DNA of 64,000 nt from Spongiibacter sp. IMCC21906 (GCF_001010805.1 NZ_CP011477.1:3094501-3158500), one strand, 5' to 3'. Shown: positions 16,181 through 25,776, counted from the stretch's first letter. The notes: generated by a model not told the origin, from the letters alone. A program made the numbers and translations.

Positions 16181-17146
16181 ATGTCGCGCACCCATGTTGA
16201 CCACAGAGACATAGCGAGCTTCGCCCAGAACAAGGTGAATTTACCGCAAGATAAAGCGAACAAATACCGTGCTCAAGCTCGCCAATTACGTGAAAAACTC
16301 GAAAATTACCTCAACGATCACCCAGATTTCACCCTAAAGAAAATGATGGTTTCTGGTAGTCTGGCAAAGGGTACTGCTCTCCGTACACTCAATGATATTG
16401 ATGTAGCCTGTTACGTAAGCGGAGCAGATGCACCTTCTGATATCCCGAAACTACTGGATTACATTGCCGAAAAGCTACGAAAAGCGTTCCCGAATTTTAC
16501 ACCCGATCAAGTTAAACCTCAGACTTATTGCATAACTGTTTCATTTAAGGGAACAGGTCTGGACGTTGATATTGTTCCAATACTCTATTACGGAGACGAT
16601 AACTGGTACGGAAACCTTGTAAGTCAGGACGACGGCTCGCTTTTAAAGACCAGCATACCGTTACACCTAGATTTTATAAAAAAAAGGAAACAAAAACACG
16701 ATCAGCATTACAGTCAAGTTGTAAGGCTTATTAAATTCTGGGCACGAAAAGAAAAACGTGAGCGAGATGGTTTCAGATTCAAGTCTTTCATGATCGAATT
16801 GATTCTTGCAAAACTGAGCGACAACGGCACTAATTTTTCTGATTACCCGGAAGCTCTACAGAGTTTTTTCACCTATATAGCTACAACTGATATGCGCGAA
16901 TTAATAGTGTTCGATGATTATTACTCGAAAGACAAAGTAGGCCCAGTGACTACACCAGTAAAAATCATTGATCCTGTGAATGAAGTGAACAATGTTAGTG
17001 AGCTATATACTGCAGCTCAGGCAGATATGATAGTGGATGCAGCTCTAGAAGCTGGTGACGCAATCGACTCAGCACTTTCGGCCACAACAAAACAAGATAC
17101 TGTTTATTACTGGCAAAAGATATTCGGACCATCCTTTCAGGCGTGA
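16181..17146 (+). CDS. cdnC: CBASS CD-NTase, CdnC type
   Basis: A 321-residue cyclic-oligonucleotide synthase. The ATG at 16181 follows TAGGGG. The nucleotidyltransferase signature GSLAKGTAL (about 57-65) is followed by NDIDV (about 71-75) and a third metal ligand in LDVDIVPIL (about 125-133), giving the three acids of polymerase-beta enzymes. The C-terminal half (helical OAS domain) contains FRFKSFMIELILAKLSDNG and IDPVNEVNNV, strongly like the E. coli MS115-1 CdnC, which makes cyclic tri-AMP. Product identity here is inferred from that and from the NucC effector. First gene of the operon. Confidence 0.93.
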   Translation: MSRTHVDHRDIASFAQNKVNLPQDKANKYRAQARQLREKLENYLNDHPDFTLKKMMVSGSLAKGTALRTLNDIDVACYVSGADAPSDIPKLLDYIAEKLRKAFPNFTPDQVKPQTYCITVSFKGTGLDVDIVPILYYGDDNWYGNLVSQDDGSLLKTSIPLHLDFIKKRKQKHDQHYSQVVRLIKFWARKEKRERDGFRFKSFMIELILAKLSDNGTNFSDYPEALQSFFTYIATTDMRELIVFDDYYSKDKVGPVTTPVKIIDPVNEVNNVSELYTAAQADMIVDAALEAGDAIDSALSATTKQDTVYYWQKIFGPSFQA

Positions 17147-17154
17147 GGTGAAAA

Positions 17155-17667
17155 ATGAGTTATAGCTATACAACAACAGAAACAAAGACATTTACTCTTA
17201 CCCATGCCAATTATTTAGCATCAAAACTGGCAACTGACCTAAAACGAATACAGCGCTTTTACAACAGCCCCAGTGATCTTATGATTGAAAAGTACGAAAA
17301 GGAAATTGCACAGTACTTAAAAAACGGCTATTTAAAAAGAGTGACCTATGGGTTTGAAAAGGATGGAAACTGGATAGAGCCAACTCTGATATATACCGCC
17401 AGCGATATCGAAACAGAAACTAATGACGACCCGGGAAAAGTAAAGCCGGGAAAAGATGTTAACGGTGCTTCATTTTATAGTTTTCTTGAATACTCGGAAA
17501 AATGGTATTCCCTCTCAGAATCTGAAAAAGAAAAATTCAATGAAGCACTCCCAATTCAACGAACGACAGCAAGCACCCCCGGAATAAATGGATATCTTGA
17601 AGATGACCGCATGTATTCTTCTGGTGGTAAAGCATTGTCACGAGCAAGCGTAAGGAGTTATGGATGA
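17155..17667 (+). CDS. cap7: bacterial HORMA-domain protein of CBASS (Cap7)
   Basis: A 170-residue protein starting SYSYTTTETKTFTLTHANYLASKLATDLKR, the typical opening of bacterial HORMA-1 proteins. In type III CBASS the HORMA protein closes around a peptide and binds and activates the CD-NTase. The serine/glycine-rich C-terminus (YSSGGKALSRASVRSYG) is the mobile safety-belt end region. It follows cdnC by eight bases and overlaps the TRIP13 gene by ATGA. Assignment rests on sequence pattern plus operon order. Confidence 0.88.
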   Translation: MSYSYTTTETKTFTLTHANYLASKLATDLKRIQRFYNSPSDLMIEKYEKEIAQYLKNGYLKRVTYGFEKDGNWIEPTLIYTASDIETETNDDPGKVKPGKDVNGASFYSFLEYSEKWYSLSESEKEKFNEALPIQRTTASTPGINGYLEDDRMYSSGGKALSRASVRSYG

Positions 17668-18599
17668 ATACATCACCTGCTATGAATGGTCTTTTTGAAA
17701 CGGCGATTTCATACCCTGATTTCGATGCCCAAGATCGCTTAAATCGGCTGGTAGGATTAGACGATCACAAAAGACGATTAACTAAAATGCTGTCTTTACT
17801 GGTTAACCCACAAGGGATAAAACGATGGGCAGAGACACATCATTCTGGTGCCGATCAATTGGTCAACATGATTCTCCGACGACCACCACTGATTGTTCTT
17901 GAAGGTGATGTAGGTTCAGGAAAATCAGAGCTGGCAGAAACCATTGGTGATGCAGTAGCTCGCCAGGCAGATGTAGATATAACCTTACTGTCTTTAAGTT
18001 TATCTAGTCGTGGGCAAGGACGAGTTGGAGAAATGACGCAACTTATTTCCAGCGCGTTTGAATATACGGTTAGTGAAGCGAAGAAACTCAAATCGGAAAG
18101 TGGTATAGCTCGTGGCGGTATAATCTTACTCGTTGATGAAGCTGACGCTCTAGCCCAATCCAGAGAAGCTGCACAAATGCACCATGAGGATAAAGCTGGC
18201 GTAAACGCATTTATACGTGGCATTGATCGAATTTCGAACGGACAACTTCCAGCTGCAGTAATCATGTGTACTAACCGTATTAACGCCCTTGATCCAGCGA
18301 TTAAAAGACGTGCGGCCGATATACTAAAATTTACACGACCAAATACAGAACAACGATTTTTCGTTCTGAATAATACTTTGTCTCAGCTTGGTTTCAATCA
18401 GCCACAAATTGATTCTCTCGTAGAGGTAACGGGAGAAATCTCTGACAGACCATACGGTTTTACCTTTTCAGACCTAACTCAGAGACTAATTCCTGCAATT
18501 GTATTAGATGCCTACCCTAATCAGGCTATAACTCCTGATCAAGCATTGCGAGTAGCACAAACAATTGAGCCTACACCGCCTTTTAAGGAGCAGCAATGA
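17664..18599 (+). CDS. cap6: TRIP13/Pch2-like AAA+ ATPase of CBASS (Cap6)
   Basis: A 311-residue AAA+ protein. Walker A is GDVGSGKSE (about 82-90), Walker B is ILLVDEADAL (about 153-162), sensor I is in IMCTNRINALDPA, and the arginine-finger region is IKRRAADILKFTRP. In type III CBASS this hexamer opens the HORMA protein and switches signalling off. It overlaps the genes on both sides by one or four bases, implying translational coupling and balanced stoichiometry. Confidence 0.92.
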   Translation: MNTSPAMNGLFETAISYPDFDAQDRLNRLVGLDDHKRRLTKMLSLLVNPQGIKRWAETHHSGADQLVNMILRRPPLIVLEGDVGSGKSELAETIGDAVARQADVDITLLSLSLSSRGQGRVGEMTQLISSAFEYTVSEAKKLKSESGIARGGIILLVDEADALAQSREAAQMHHEDKAGVNAFIRGIDRISNGQLPAAVIMCTNRINALDPAIKRRAADILKFTRPNTEQRFFVLNNTLSQLGFNQPQIDSLVEVTGEISDRPYGFTFSDLTQRLIPAIVLDAYPNQAITPDQALRVAQTIEPTPPFKEQQ

Positions 18600-19330
18600 T
18601 GAGCGAATGGTCTCTCCCCGAACTGCTTAAAAACCTACACAAAGATATTGAGGGTAAATTATCAATTGTCCGCACCTCATTTGCTCACCCTGGAGCAAAA
18701 GGTGATGGCAGTGAAAATGTATGGTTAGAACTGCTAAATACCTATCTTCCGAAAAGATACCAAGCTGCTAACGCTTTTGTTGTAGATAGCAATGGTATCT
18801 TTAGCGATCAGATTGATGTGGTGGTCTTTGACCGCCAATACTCTCCTTTTGTCTTCCATTATCAAGATCAAACTATCATTCCGGCTGAAAGTGTCTATGC
18901 CGTTTTCGAAGCTAAACAAGCGCTAAACATTAGTATGGTTAAATATGCACAAGAAAAAGTAGCAAGCGTACGAAGACTTCACCGAACCTCTTTGCCTATA
19001 CCTCATGCTGGAGGCGTCTACCCACCGAAGCCATTAATACCAATAATGGGCGGAGTTCTGACTCTTGAGAGCGAATGGAAACCGGCATTAGGTGAATCTT
19101 TGCTAAAGCAGCTTGAAGCTGAAAAGGGTAATTCCAAATTAGATATTGGATGTGTTGCTAGTCATGGGTACTTTTTTTATGCCAACGAGAATGCAAAGTA
19201 TGACTTGAAACCAGAAGCTAAAGCGGCAACAGCGTTTTTATTTAAATTGATTTCTGAATTGCAGTTTAGTGGAACAGTTCCGATGATTAATATACAAGCA
19301 TACGGTGATTGGTTGCTTGAAGAAGAGTAA
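18596..19330 (+). CDS. nucC: NucC-type CBASS effector nuclease
   Basis: A 244-residue protein closely resembling E. coli NucC, including KRYQAANAFVVDS, SVRRLHRTSLPIPHAGG and SGTVPMI. The restriction-endonuclease-like active site is visible as IDVVVFD (about 72-78) and ExK in VFEAKQ (about 101-106). NucC is a trimer that joins into a hexamer on binding cyclic tri-AMP and degrades double-stranded DNA, killing the infected cell. The ATG may be at 18596 or 18599; the family's usual MSxWS opening favours 18599. Last gene of the operon. Confidence 0.94.
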   Translation: MMSEWSLPELLKNLHKDIEGKLSIVRTSFAHPGAKGDGSENVWLELLNTYLPKRYQAANAFVVDSNGIFSDQIDVVVFDRQYSPFVFHYQDQTIIPAESVYAVFEAKQALNISMVKYAQEKVASVRRLHRTSLPIPHAGGVYPPKPLIPIMGGVLTLESEWKPALGESLLKQLEAEKGNSKLDIGCVASHGYFFYANENAKYDLKPEAKAATAFLFKLISELQFSGTVPMINIQAYGDWLLEEE

Positions 19331-19397
19331 TCTGAATCTAAATTATCAAAACTGAGCTGTAGTAATCCAAACCTGATCTGAACAGATATTTTCTGTG

Positions 19398-21167
19398 TTA
19401 CGGGTTCACAGGCTCAACCGCTAGCAGATGGTTGGAAAACGAGCTCTTGGTTTCACACCGCCAAGTTGCCCAAAGCTTTGAACCACCTTGGTTAGGCGTC
19501 CCTATATCGAGCTCGACTGCCAACCAGTTTCTTGACGCCATAACGTAGCGATTTGAACCTGGAAAAAGCATCATTTCTGCTTCCAGATTAACGTCCATTA
19601 CCTGTTTTTTCTTCGCCACCGAATTAAGCACATGGAAGAACAGCCTCTCCATTACGGAAACCAATGAAGGATGGACAACAGCTGTTGAGGTTAGTTGCTG
19701 TATCTGAGCCCAATTAGCCTTCGGTTCAACATCCTTTCTAGAGGTGACCCCCCAAGCCGCAACATGAACATCGCCCGAAATGATCGTCACCTTGAGCGCC
19801 TTGTCCTCAGCCACATTCAACAGAGTTTCAATTAGCCTCTTTCGCTCACCTTCATGATCGTCATTAGTCCAATGATCCTTCAGGTCGTCAGCACTACTAT
19901 CCAGTACATGATCCGAACCAAAGCTGTCCATAAAAGCTTCTGCCAATGAGAGCTTAGGATGTACGACCGGGACAGACGACATGAAAAGAAGATGCTGACA
20001 ACCAGCACCAGGATGCTTTCTCTCGTTAGCAGGCACCTGCTTAAGCCAATACTTTAATGCATCCCAAGTATCTGGACCCAATACTTGCTCATGGGAGCGT
20101 TCGGTCCGCAAATCCGCAACAACTAACTGAGTTGGACCAACGGAATGAACAAAGGTAAATCCAGGTTGCTTATCCAAGAGCGGCAATGCCAACCTGTCCG
20201 TCTTGAGAATTTGTTTCCAATGCAACGGCTCAAATATGGGATCATCGGTTCTTACATCCAGATTGCTTCGGGTGGTTAGCTCTGGCAACTTATCAATCGC
20301 ATGCTGCATCTGGAAAACCCAAAATGCTCGGCGCGCATGATAGAACAACCTTTGAAACAATGGACTGCGTTGCATCTCAGTGCTGTACGAACCCCAGCCA
20401 TCAAATATATCGTGGTCGTCCCACATCATTACAGTTGGCATTCTAGACATTGCCTGTGCAGCATCGAGAGTTTTCTGCTGGCGCCCCCACGACAATCGCT
20501 CATTTGGCAACCAACGGATGCTGTACTGCTTAAAATAGTAGTCTTCAATCTTTCTATCTAAAGCCGCATTAACTGTGTATTTCAACTGTTCTTCGCGAGA
20601 CAGCCCTATCCACTCTTTCAGGGGCTTTATATCTTCCCAGATTGAATCAAAGTAGATCTGGTCTCCCCCCATCAGCAACAAATGAAACCTCTGATTGCCC
20701 TTATCATGGCATCGGCTCTCATGCCATAACTGCTCCTTATCTAGACGGTACTCATCGGGACGAACTTCCTTGTCATGACTACAGAGTAAATCTTCCCATA
20801 CCGCGTTTTCAGATTTAATAAGTTTACGGATACCATTTGGGTCAGAGAATCCATTACACGAAACGTACGCGGTTCGAGGCGCGTACCCTTTACCAGGAAC
20901 AGTAAAACTCCAAGCCTCATCTACACCTGCTATTCGATATTCAACTCGGCGCTCATTGACTTTTTGCTTGCAAGACAGATCGTAACGCAAATACCTACAG
21001 CGACCATGTTCTAGCAAGGTTGTTGGCGTTTTCGCCTTTTTACCCTCAATGGTGATCTGTGGTTCGGCGTCTTTCTCATGGGTTCCAATTAAAACACTAA
21101 CCTTCCAATCACCGCCTTCAGAACAACCTCGAAACGATAATACTGGCCCAATCACGAGTTTAGTCAT
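19398..21167 (-). CDS. PhoD-like metallophosphatase in a defence operon
   Basis: A 589-residue cytosolic protein without a signal peptide, unlike classical secreted PhoD phosphatases. A beta-rich N-terminal domain (1-115) precedes the catalytic domain. Metal-site motifs are GGDQIYFD (about 164-171), MWDDHDIFDGWG (about 248-259) and ISGDVHVAAWG (about 460-470). The family cleaves phosphomono- or diesters; the substrate here is unknown. It follows the DUF4062-like gene by 24 bases as the last of five genes, and is AT-rich like its neighbours. In this context a nucleotide or nucleic-acid substrate is attractive but unproven. Confidence 0.82.
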   Translation of the reverse strand: MTKLVIGPVLSFRGCSEGGDWKVSVLIGTHEKDAEPQITIEGKKAKTPTTLLEHGRCRYLRYDLSCKQKVNERRVEYRIAGVDEAWSFTVPGKGYAPRTAYVSCNGFSDPNGIRKLIKSENAVWEDLLCSHDKEVRPDEYRLDKEQLWHESRCHDKGNQRFHLLLMGGDQIYFDSIWEDIKPLKEWIGLSREEQLKYTVNAALDRKIEDYYFKQYSIRWLPNERLSWGRQQKTLDAAQAMSRMPTVMMWDDHDIFDGWGSYSTEMQRSPLFQRLFYHARRAFWVFQMQHAIDKLPELTTRSNLDVRTDDPIFEPLHWKQILKTDRLALPLLDKQPGFTFVHSVGPTQLVVADLRTERSHEQVLGPDTWDALKYWLKQVPANERKHPGAGCQHLLFMSSVPVVHPKLSLAEAFMDSFGSDHVLDSSADDLKDHWTNDDHEGERKRLIETLLNVAEDKALKVTIISGDVHVAAWGVTSRKDVEPKANWAQIQQLTSTAVVHPSLVSVMERLFFHVLNSVAKKKQVMDVNLEAEMMLFPGSNRYVMASRNWLAVELDIGTPNQGGSKLWATWRCETKSSFSNHLLAVEPVNP

Positions 21168-21191
21168 ATTTATCTCCCCACTACCCTGCCC

Positions 21192-22316
21192 CTAGTTTTG
21201 CTCTTTAGCTATAATTTTTACAATCCTAGACCGAGCTGATGCTCGTTCTGCGAGCAAATCACTCTCGCCCGACTGCTCCAACCAGTCCCAAAAACGCTGA
21301 ACAGCTAGCCTTGTTTGCACTGGATCGCGACAATTAGCCAAGAAAACAAATTGCATTTTTTGTACGTTATCCGCGACATACACTCCGAAAGGACTATTGA
21401 TTATCGTTGCATCGGGAAAGCCCAGCAGATTGGTTGCTTGATTCTCTGTGACGGTACGGTGACAGGCGATGATATGTAGAGGCCCGCACACGACCCCCAA
21501 CTCAGATACCAATAAATGATCCTGAAGATGAGGCCTACCAACTGGTTCCCTGGCTGCAGCCACGCTAAAAGCAGCGGGAACAGCATGCACCTTTACCAGG
21601 ACCTTCTTATCGCCAATTCGAATTGTGGCGGAATTTATCGTCTTGTTTTTCTTAGCGTCCGGCCTTGCGGAAAGGGCCTCAAGTAGCTCCTTCTCCATAA
21701 CTGCCCTGCGACCGGCGAAATCGAGCCGACTCCATTCAAGCGCGGCCCCTAGATCGTACCTACCTGCCTTAGCCCCTTCGCCGCCTCGCCTGGTCTGAGT
21801 AAGAACAGCATCGAAAATGGCTTTGTTAACCTCTTTATTAAGATCTGCGACGGTTTTAATTTGACCACCCCGAAATGCAGACATAGAATTCTTGTACGCT
21901 GCGAATCGCTGATCTCGTTTCTTCTGATCCGTATCTGTTGAGGCCTCGAATCGAGGAAGCTCTACGAAGCGCACCTTGCCAGGAGAGGTTTTTAGAGCTT
22001 CGGCATACTCAGCATGACATATACCAACATCCTCCCCAGTCTTTGCCCAACCGGCATTACCGTTATACAGAACAATGAGAATGTCGCAGTCGCGAACTTG
22101 CTGTAGGCACGAATCCCAGCTATCTGCCGAATGATCCAATGCTTCTGAATCTTCATTGATCCACACTTTGAACGGCTGGAAGCCAAACAGTATTTGACTT
22201 TCTATCTCTCTCTTTAGGTCTCGACGAATATCCGTCAATGATACTTTCTCATCGGAAGAGAAAATATCATTGCATCGACTTGACAACATGATCTTGATCT
22301 TTCTACTCGTCGCCAT
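21192..22316 (-). CDS. DUF4062-like (TIR-related?) protein
   Basis: A 374-residue protein. The N-terminal 110 residues fit the DUF4062 pattern: a first strand KIKIMLSSRCND, a conserved LKREIESQ helix, FKVWINED, and DCDILIVLYNGNAGW followed by GICHAEYAEAL. DUF4062 is regarded as a Rossmann-like relative of TIR and nucleotide-processing domains in conflict systems. The central and C-terminal parts (about 180-374) match nothing recognised; they contain SPFGVYVADNVQKMQFVFLANCRDP. It lies 34 bases after the ABC-type ATPase and 24 before the phosphatase. It could sense or process a nucleotide. Confidence 0.68.
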   Translation of the reverse strand: MATSRKIKIMLSSRCNDIFSSDEKVSLTDIRRDLKREIESQILFGFQPFKVWINEDSEALDHSADSWDSCLQQVRDCDILIVLYNGNAGWAKTGEDVGICHAEYAEALKTSPGKVRFVELPRFEASTDTDQKKRDQRFAAYKNSMSAFRGGQIKTVADLNKEVNKAIFDAVLTQTRRGGEGAKAGRYDLGAALEWSRLDFAGRRAVMEKELLEALSARPDAKKNKTINSATIRIGDKKVLVKVHAVPAAFSVAAAREPVGRPHLQDHLLVSELGVVCGPLHIIACHRTVTENQATNLLGFPDATIINSPFGVYVADNVQKMQFVFLANCRDPVQTRLAVQRFWDWLEQSGESDLLAERASARSRIVKIIAKEQN

Positions 22317-22350
22317 AAAATCTTCCGTTATGATTTTCTAAAAAAGCTCA

Positions 22351-24399
22351 TCAGTAGTGATCCAATGGCTTAATGAGTTTTCCACTCCATTCGATCAGTT
22401 TATGAGGAACACCGGAAGTGACCTCTTTAAAGACGGTTTCCATTTCATCAAATGACGCGGCGACGATGCTCTGAAGTGAAGATTCGCTCGCCAGTTGTTG
22501 CAAAAGCGCGCGCTGACTCTCAGCTCTCATTGAGTGCTGCCCTGGTTCATCAAACAAGATCATGCCAGGGTGATTACCAGGGATCGACGGCTGCGCCGAA
22601 GTTTGGTAAAGCGCGAGCAGGTAGCTCCAGATGAGGCGCACGAAGTCACTCGCACTAGAATCCGCTTTAATATCTGTTCGCCGGATTTCTCGAAGCTCCA
22701 ATTGGGACAAGCAAGGTACTAGATTGTCTCGACTGATCTCAATATCTCGAACGGGTGCACTTTCGTATCCGAATGAGCCCGCATTTGCACGAAACTGCTT
22801 TTCAAAAATGGAAATTCGTTCCTCATCTTTACTGGAATAAGCTTTATCCGGCAAATTCCTTCTCTTCTTTTGATTCTCTAAAAGTCTGAGCGCAAGCCCC
22901 GTGAATTTATCAACAGCAGAAAGAGTGGAGCTTGCAAGTTTCTCCAGGGACTCCATCTCAACTTCGATCTTCACTTGCCTTCGATACACAGCTTTAGATT
23001 CAGTCTCTCCAGAGCTCATATCTTTCCTCAATGAAGTAAGGTAATCGTACTTAGCCGCGACTTGAGCTGACAGATCACTTTTACGAGCGTTCGAATCTCT
23101 AAGCGCCTCTTTTAGCCCAGTGATTTGTCTACTCAACATTCTTACCTGACTCTTCAGATACTGAATGTTTACTTCCAAGTCCATTTGAGGCCCAGCAATA
23201 GCTTCAGCCAGAAGGCTATCTTCTACCGACTGATGACACGTTGGGCACTGACCAGAAGCCAGCGCTACATCTAGTGAAGCACCCAATGTCTGTAATTTAG
23301 ATGCAGCCTTGTTCCGCTCAAGGTCTTCTTGCGCCTCTTCAAGTAACTTCTCATATTCCGCCAAAGAGCTTTGGTGTAACGTATGTGATGCTGTCGATCG
23401 CTCATAAAAAACATTCAGCCTCTGTAGTTCAGCAGTGACACTATCGATTTCTGATATCGCATCATCACCTGTGGCTCTGCTGGTTTCTCTATCTTTATCA
23501 GACAGGGCTTGGTATTCCTCTCGAAGCTGGACCATATAGTCATCTAAAGAGGGGGCCGGAGAACCACCTGCTCGCACTACGGCAATTTCTTCGCCACTGA
23601 AGTTAACAGTTGGACCGGCTGGACACCCAACAATACTCATCCCTCTGTTCTGCGCCTGAACACGTAGATCTTTCAGAGTACTTCGCCATTCCGCATCAAT
23701 TTCGACAGATTCTGCATTGAGCTTATTGCGCTCAGTGTTTGTCTCAAATACGTCTAAGTTGAGAAGAAACTCGATGACTCTTGTTCTAGCATCGCGTATA
23801 CCAAAGAACGGGATTGTCGCAATATAATCAGTCCATCCCCGCTTTTGCTCAACTGCAAGAGCCGCGAACACAGTCTGAAGATAAAGCTTGGTCTCGCCTG
23901 ATCCAGTAGTCGGCACTTGGGGTAACGATAAACCCAGAAAATCCTCAAGATATTTATGAAATCCTTCCTGCCGCTTAGCACTACCTGCATCGTGAATATA
24001 GGTTGAAACCGCTTCGCCCAGCTCTTCCTCATCAGTAATATGAGCAGCGGTAAACACTTCAATTAACTTTTCGGACCGACGCTCATCCCGAATTGACCTT
24101 CGAAAAGTGACTACTTCCCCGGCACCATTCTCGACCTCGACCCAGACGGCCGATGCGGAGATAGATATTTTACTACCTTCGTGTTCTATATAATCTTTGA
24201 CAGCATATGGCAGAGATTTTGTGCCCTTCCCTCCAAGAAGCTCTTCCATCCCAATACCATATAGGAGCGTATTAACCAGCGTACTCTTTCCACATGAATT
24301 TCCTGCACGAACAATGGTTAACTTGCGATCAAAAGTAAACAGAAAACCAAAATCTTGGCCATCGGTAATCAGCTGAAGCTTGACCCCTCGAATTATCAT
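22351..24399 (-). CDS. SMC/Rad50-like ATPase of an ABC-3C system
   Basis: A 682-residue ATPase. The start at 24399 is chosen because its ATG overlaps the upstream stop as ATGA. Walker A is AGNSCGKSTL (about 32-41). A coiled-coil insertion (about 215-530) carries a zinc hook CPTCHQS near 379, as in Rad50. Walker B is ILFDEPGQHSM near 615, with the unusual EPGQ form. This is the ATPase type of ABC three-component (ABC-3C) conflict systems. The flanking genes fit the middle component and effector of such systems. Confidence 0.87.
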   Translation of the reverse strand: MIIRGVKLQLITDGQDFGFLFTFDRKLTIVRAGNSCGKSTLVNTLLYGIGMEELLGGKGTKSLPYAVKDYIEHEGSKISISASAVWVEVENGAGEVVTFRRSIRDERRSEKLIEVFTAAHITDEEELGEAVSTYIHDAGSAKRQEGFHKYLEDFLGLSLPQVPTTGSGETKLYLQTVFAALAVEQKRGWTDYIATIPFFGIRDARTRVIEFLLNLDVFETNTERNKLNAESVEIDAEWRSTLKDLRVQAQNRGMSIVGCPAGPTVNFSGEEIAVVRAGGSPAPSLDDYMVQLREEYQALSDKDRETSRATGDDAISEIDSVTAELQRLNVFYERSTASHTLHQSSLAEYEKLLEEAQEDLERNKAASKLQTLGASLDVALASGQCPTCHQSVEDSLLAEAIAGPQMDLEVNIQYLKSQVRMLSRQITGLKEALRDSNARKSDLSAQVAAKYDYLTSLRKDMSSGETESKAVYRRQVKIEVEMESLEKLASSTLSAVDKFTGLALRLLENQKKRRNLPDKAYSSKDEERISIFEKQFRANAGSFGYESAPVRDIEISRDNLVPCLSQLELREIRRTDIKADSSASDFVRLIWSYLLALYQTSAQPSIPGNHPGMILFDEPGQHSMRAESQRALLQQLASESSLQSIVAASFDEMETVFKEVTSGVPHKLIEWSGKLIKPLDHY

Positions 24400-24857
24400 T
24401 CCGCCTCCCATCCGCTAGACGCGTCATCGACCATACGCTCAGTAATATTTTTTCCTATTTCAAACAGGAACGACCTTTCGCTAGCGAGCAGACCTTCATT
24501 TTTTAACAGTTCTTGCAAAAAAACCTCTCCCAATTCCGATATTCTATATGCAGCAGAATCCTCATAAAGGAGACCTTCAGCTAAGGCAAATCGAATTGCT
24601 ATCGCTAACGACGGATCAAACCCCCACGCCGAGACATTCAAATTTTTGCTTTTGGCAGCAACCACAAGCTGCTGTCTTCTTTCATTACTTTTAAGCGCCC
24701 AATTCAGCAAGTGGAGGCGAGGAAGTTTGGACCGACCTCCCCTCGAAGCTAGATAAAGAATCAGCAGCACCTGAGAAATTTTGTATAATGGCCGGTGCTC
24801 CGGGAAGACCGGCAATGGCCTACGATTGAAACGCAGTCGCGTAGATTTATTAATCAT
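24396..24857 (-). CDS. ABC-3C middle component, winged-helix-like
   Basis: A 153-residue protein. The start at 24857 gives MINKSTRLRFNRRPLPVFPEHRPLYK and overlaps the upstream gene by eight bases. The PLYKISQVLLILYLASRGG segment and the following LHLLNWALKS, FALAEGLL and YRISELGEVFLQELL patterns fit a winged-helix fold and the small middle component of ABC-3C systems, thought to link ATPase and effector. It has no catalytic residues. It overlaps both neighbours, indicating tightly coupled expression. Confidence 0.78.
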   Translation of the reverse strand: MINKSTRLRFNRRPLPVFPEHRPLYKISQVLLILYLASRGGRSKLPRLHLLNWALKSNERRQQLVVAAKSKNLNVSAWGFDPSLAIAIRFALAEGLLYEDSAAYRISELGEVFLQELLKNEGLLASERSFLFEIGKNITERMVDDASSGWEAE

Positions 24858-25776
24858 AATCAAGCTCACAGATTGCCAACCAACGAGCAACCATCAACCT
24901 GGCGACTTTACTTGCACTCGTTTCGTCAAACTCTGGCCCCAAATCAGAAACAACACGCTTTTCAAGTGCTCCCCGCACTTTCTCTGTTAAATCTTCAGGT
25001 GAGCCTGACCACGTCGCAGATGTTTCAACGACATAATTTTCAAATTCATTGATCAGTCGTACCAGCCGAACGTAGATCACAGGGGCAGAAGATTCAATCT
25101 TACGGAAGTAACCATCAGCGGAGAGGAACTGCTCTAGAGTGCGCTGATGAAACGCTTGTACACGAACATCATAGTTGGCCGAATCTTGCTTTTCAGACAA
25201 ACGCATTTCGCATTTTCGACGAACATTCTTCTCATACTCTTCCTGGCTTCCGTTCAGCTCTGCCAGCTCTGGCGCAACCTCATCGAACACTAAAGATTGG
25301 CCTATCGCAGATCGGACTTCATTAATCTCAACAATGTAATTATCACCATCGTAGATCAACACACGGAAATCGTCGCCAATAAAAGACAACCCCCAGCTTC
25401 TCACCAAGGCCTCTTTGTTTCTAGCATGTGCTATTAAATTATTCTTATCGAATTCTGGTGTGACAAAAACCCAGCAAATTAATTTTGTCTCTCCCAGTCG
25501 CTTTTTCAGCTCAGCCTGGTAGATCTTGAGTTTCCCTAAGTCTTCAGTGATCTTGTCACGTTGTTTACTGTAAAGTTCACCACGCGCATAATGTTTATCT
25601 GGGCAATAACATTGGAAGGCCCAACCAGTTTTTAGTGTAAATCCTTCAATCCCGAAATCACCCGGAGATGCGGGCATTGGTTGGTAATTATCGTCGTGAT
25701 ATTTCCGCTTGAATATCTGTTGGCAAAGCCCTTCCCAGGAACTGCCATTGAAGGGGCCAAATTTGCTCCTGAACAT
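24850..25776 (-). CDS. ABC-3C effector with restriction-endonuclease-like N-terminus
   Basis: A 308-residue protein, first in the five-gene operon. The N-terminal 140 residues look like a PD-(D/E)XK nuclease: SWEGLCQQIF, PGDFGIEGF with D40, and WAFQCYCPD near 52-60, where the usual lysine of (E/Q)xK is replaced by tyrosine. The following region resembles the C-terminal domain of ABC-3C effectors (FHQRTLEQFLSADGYFRKIESSAPVIYVRLVRLIN). The replaced lysine could mean an altered or lost nuclease. Assignment to ABC-3C rests on the three-gene set. Confidence 0.72.
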   Translation of the reverse strand: MFRSKFGPFNGSSWEGLCQQIFKRKYHDDNYQPMPASPGDFGIEGFTLKTGWAFQCYCPDKHYARGELYSKQRDKITEDLGKLKIYQAELKKRLGETKLICWVFVTPEFDKNNLIAHARNKEALVRSWGLSFIGDDFRVLIYDGDNYIVEINEVRSAIGQSLVFDEVAPELAELNGSQEEYEKNVRRKCEMRLSEKQDSANYDVRVQAFHQRTLEQFLSADGYFRKIESSAPVIYVRLVRLINEFENYVVETSATWSGSPEDLTEKVRGALEKRVVSDLGPEFDETSASKVARLMVARWLAICELDYD

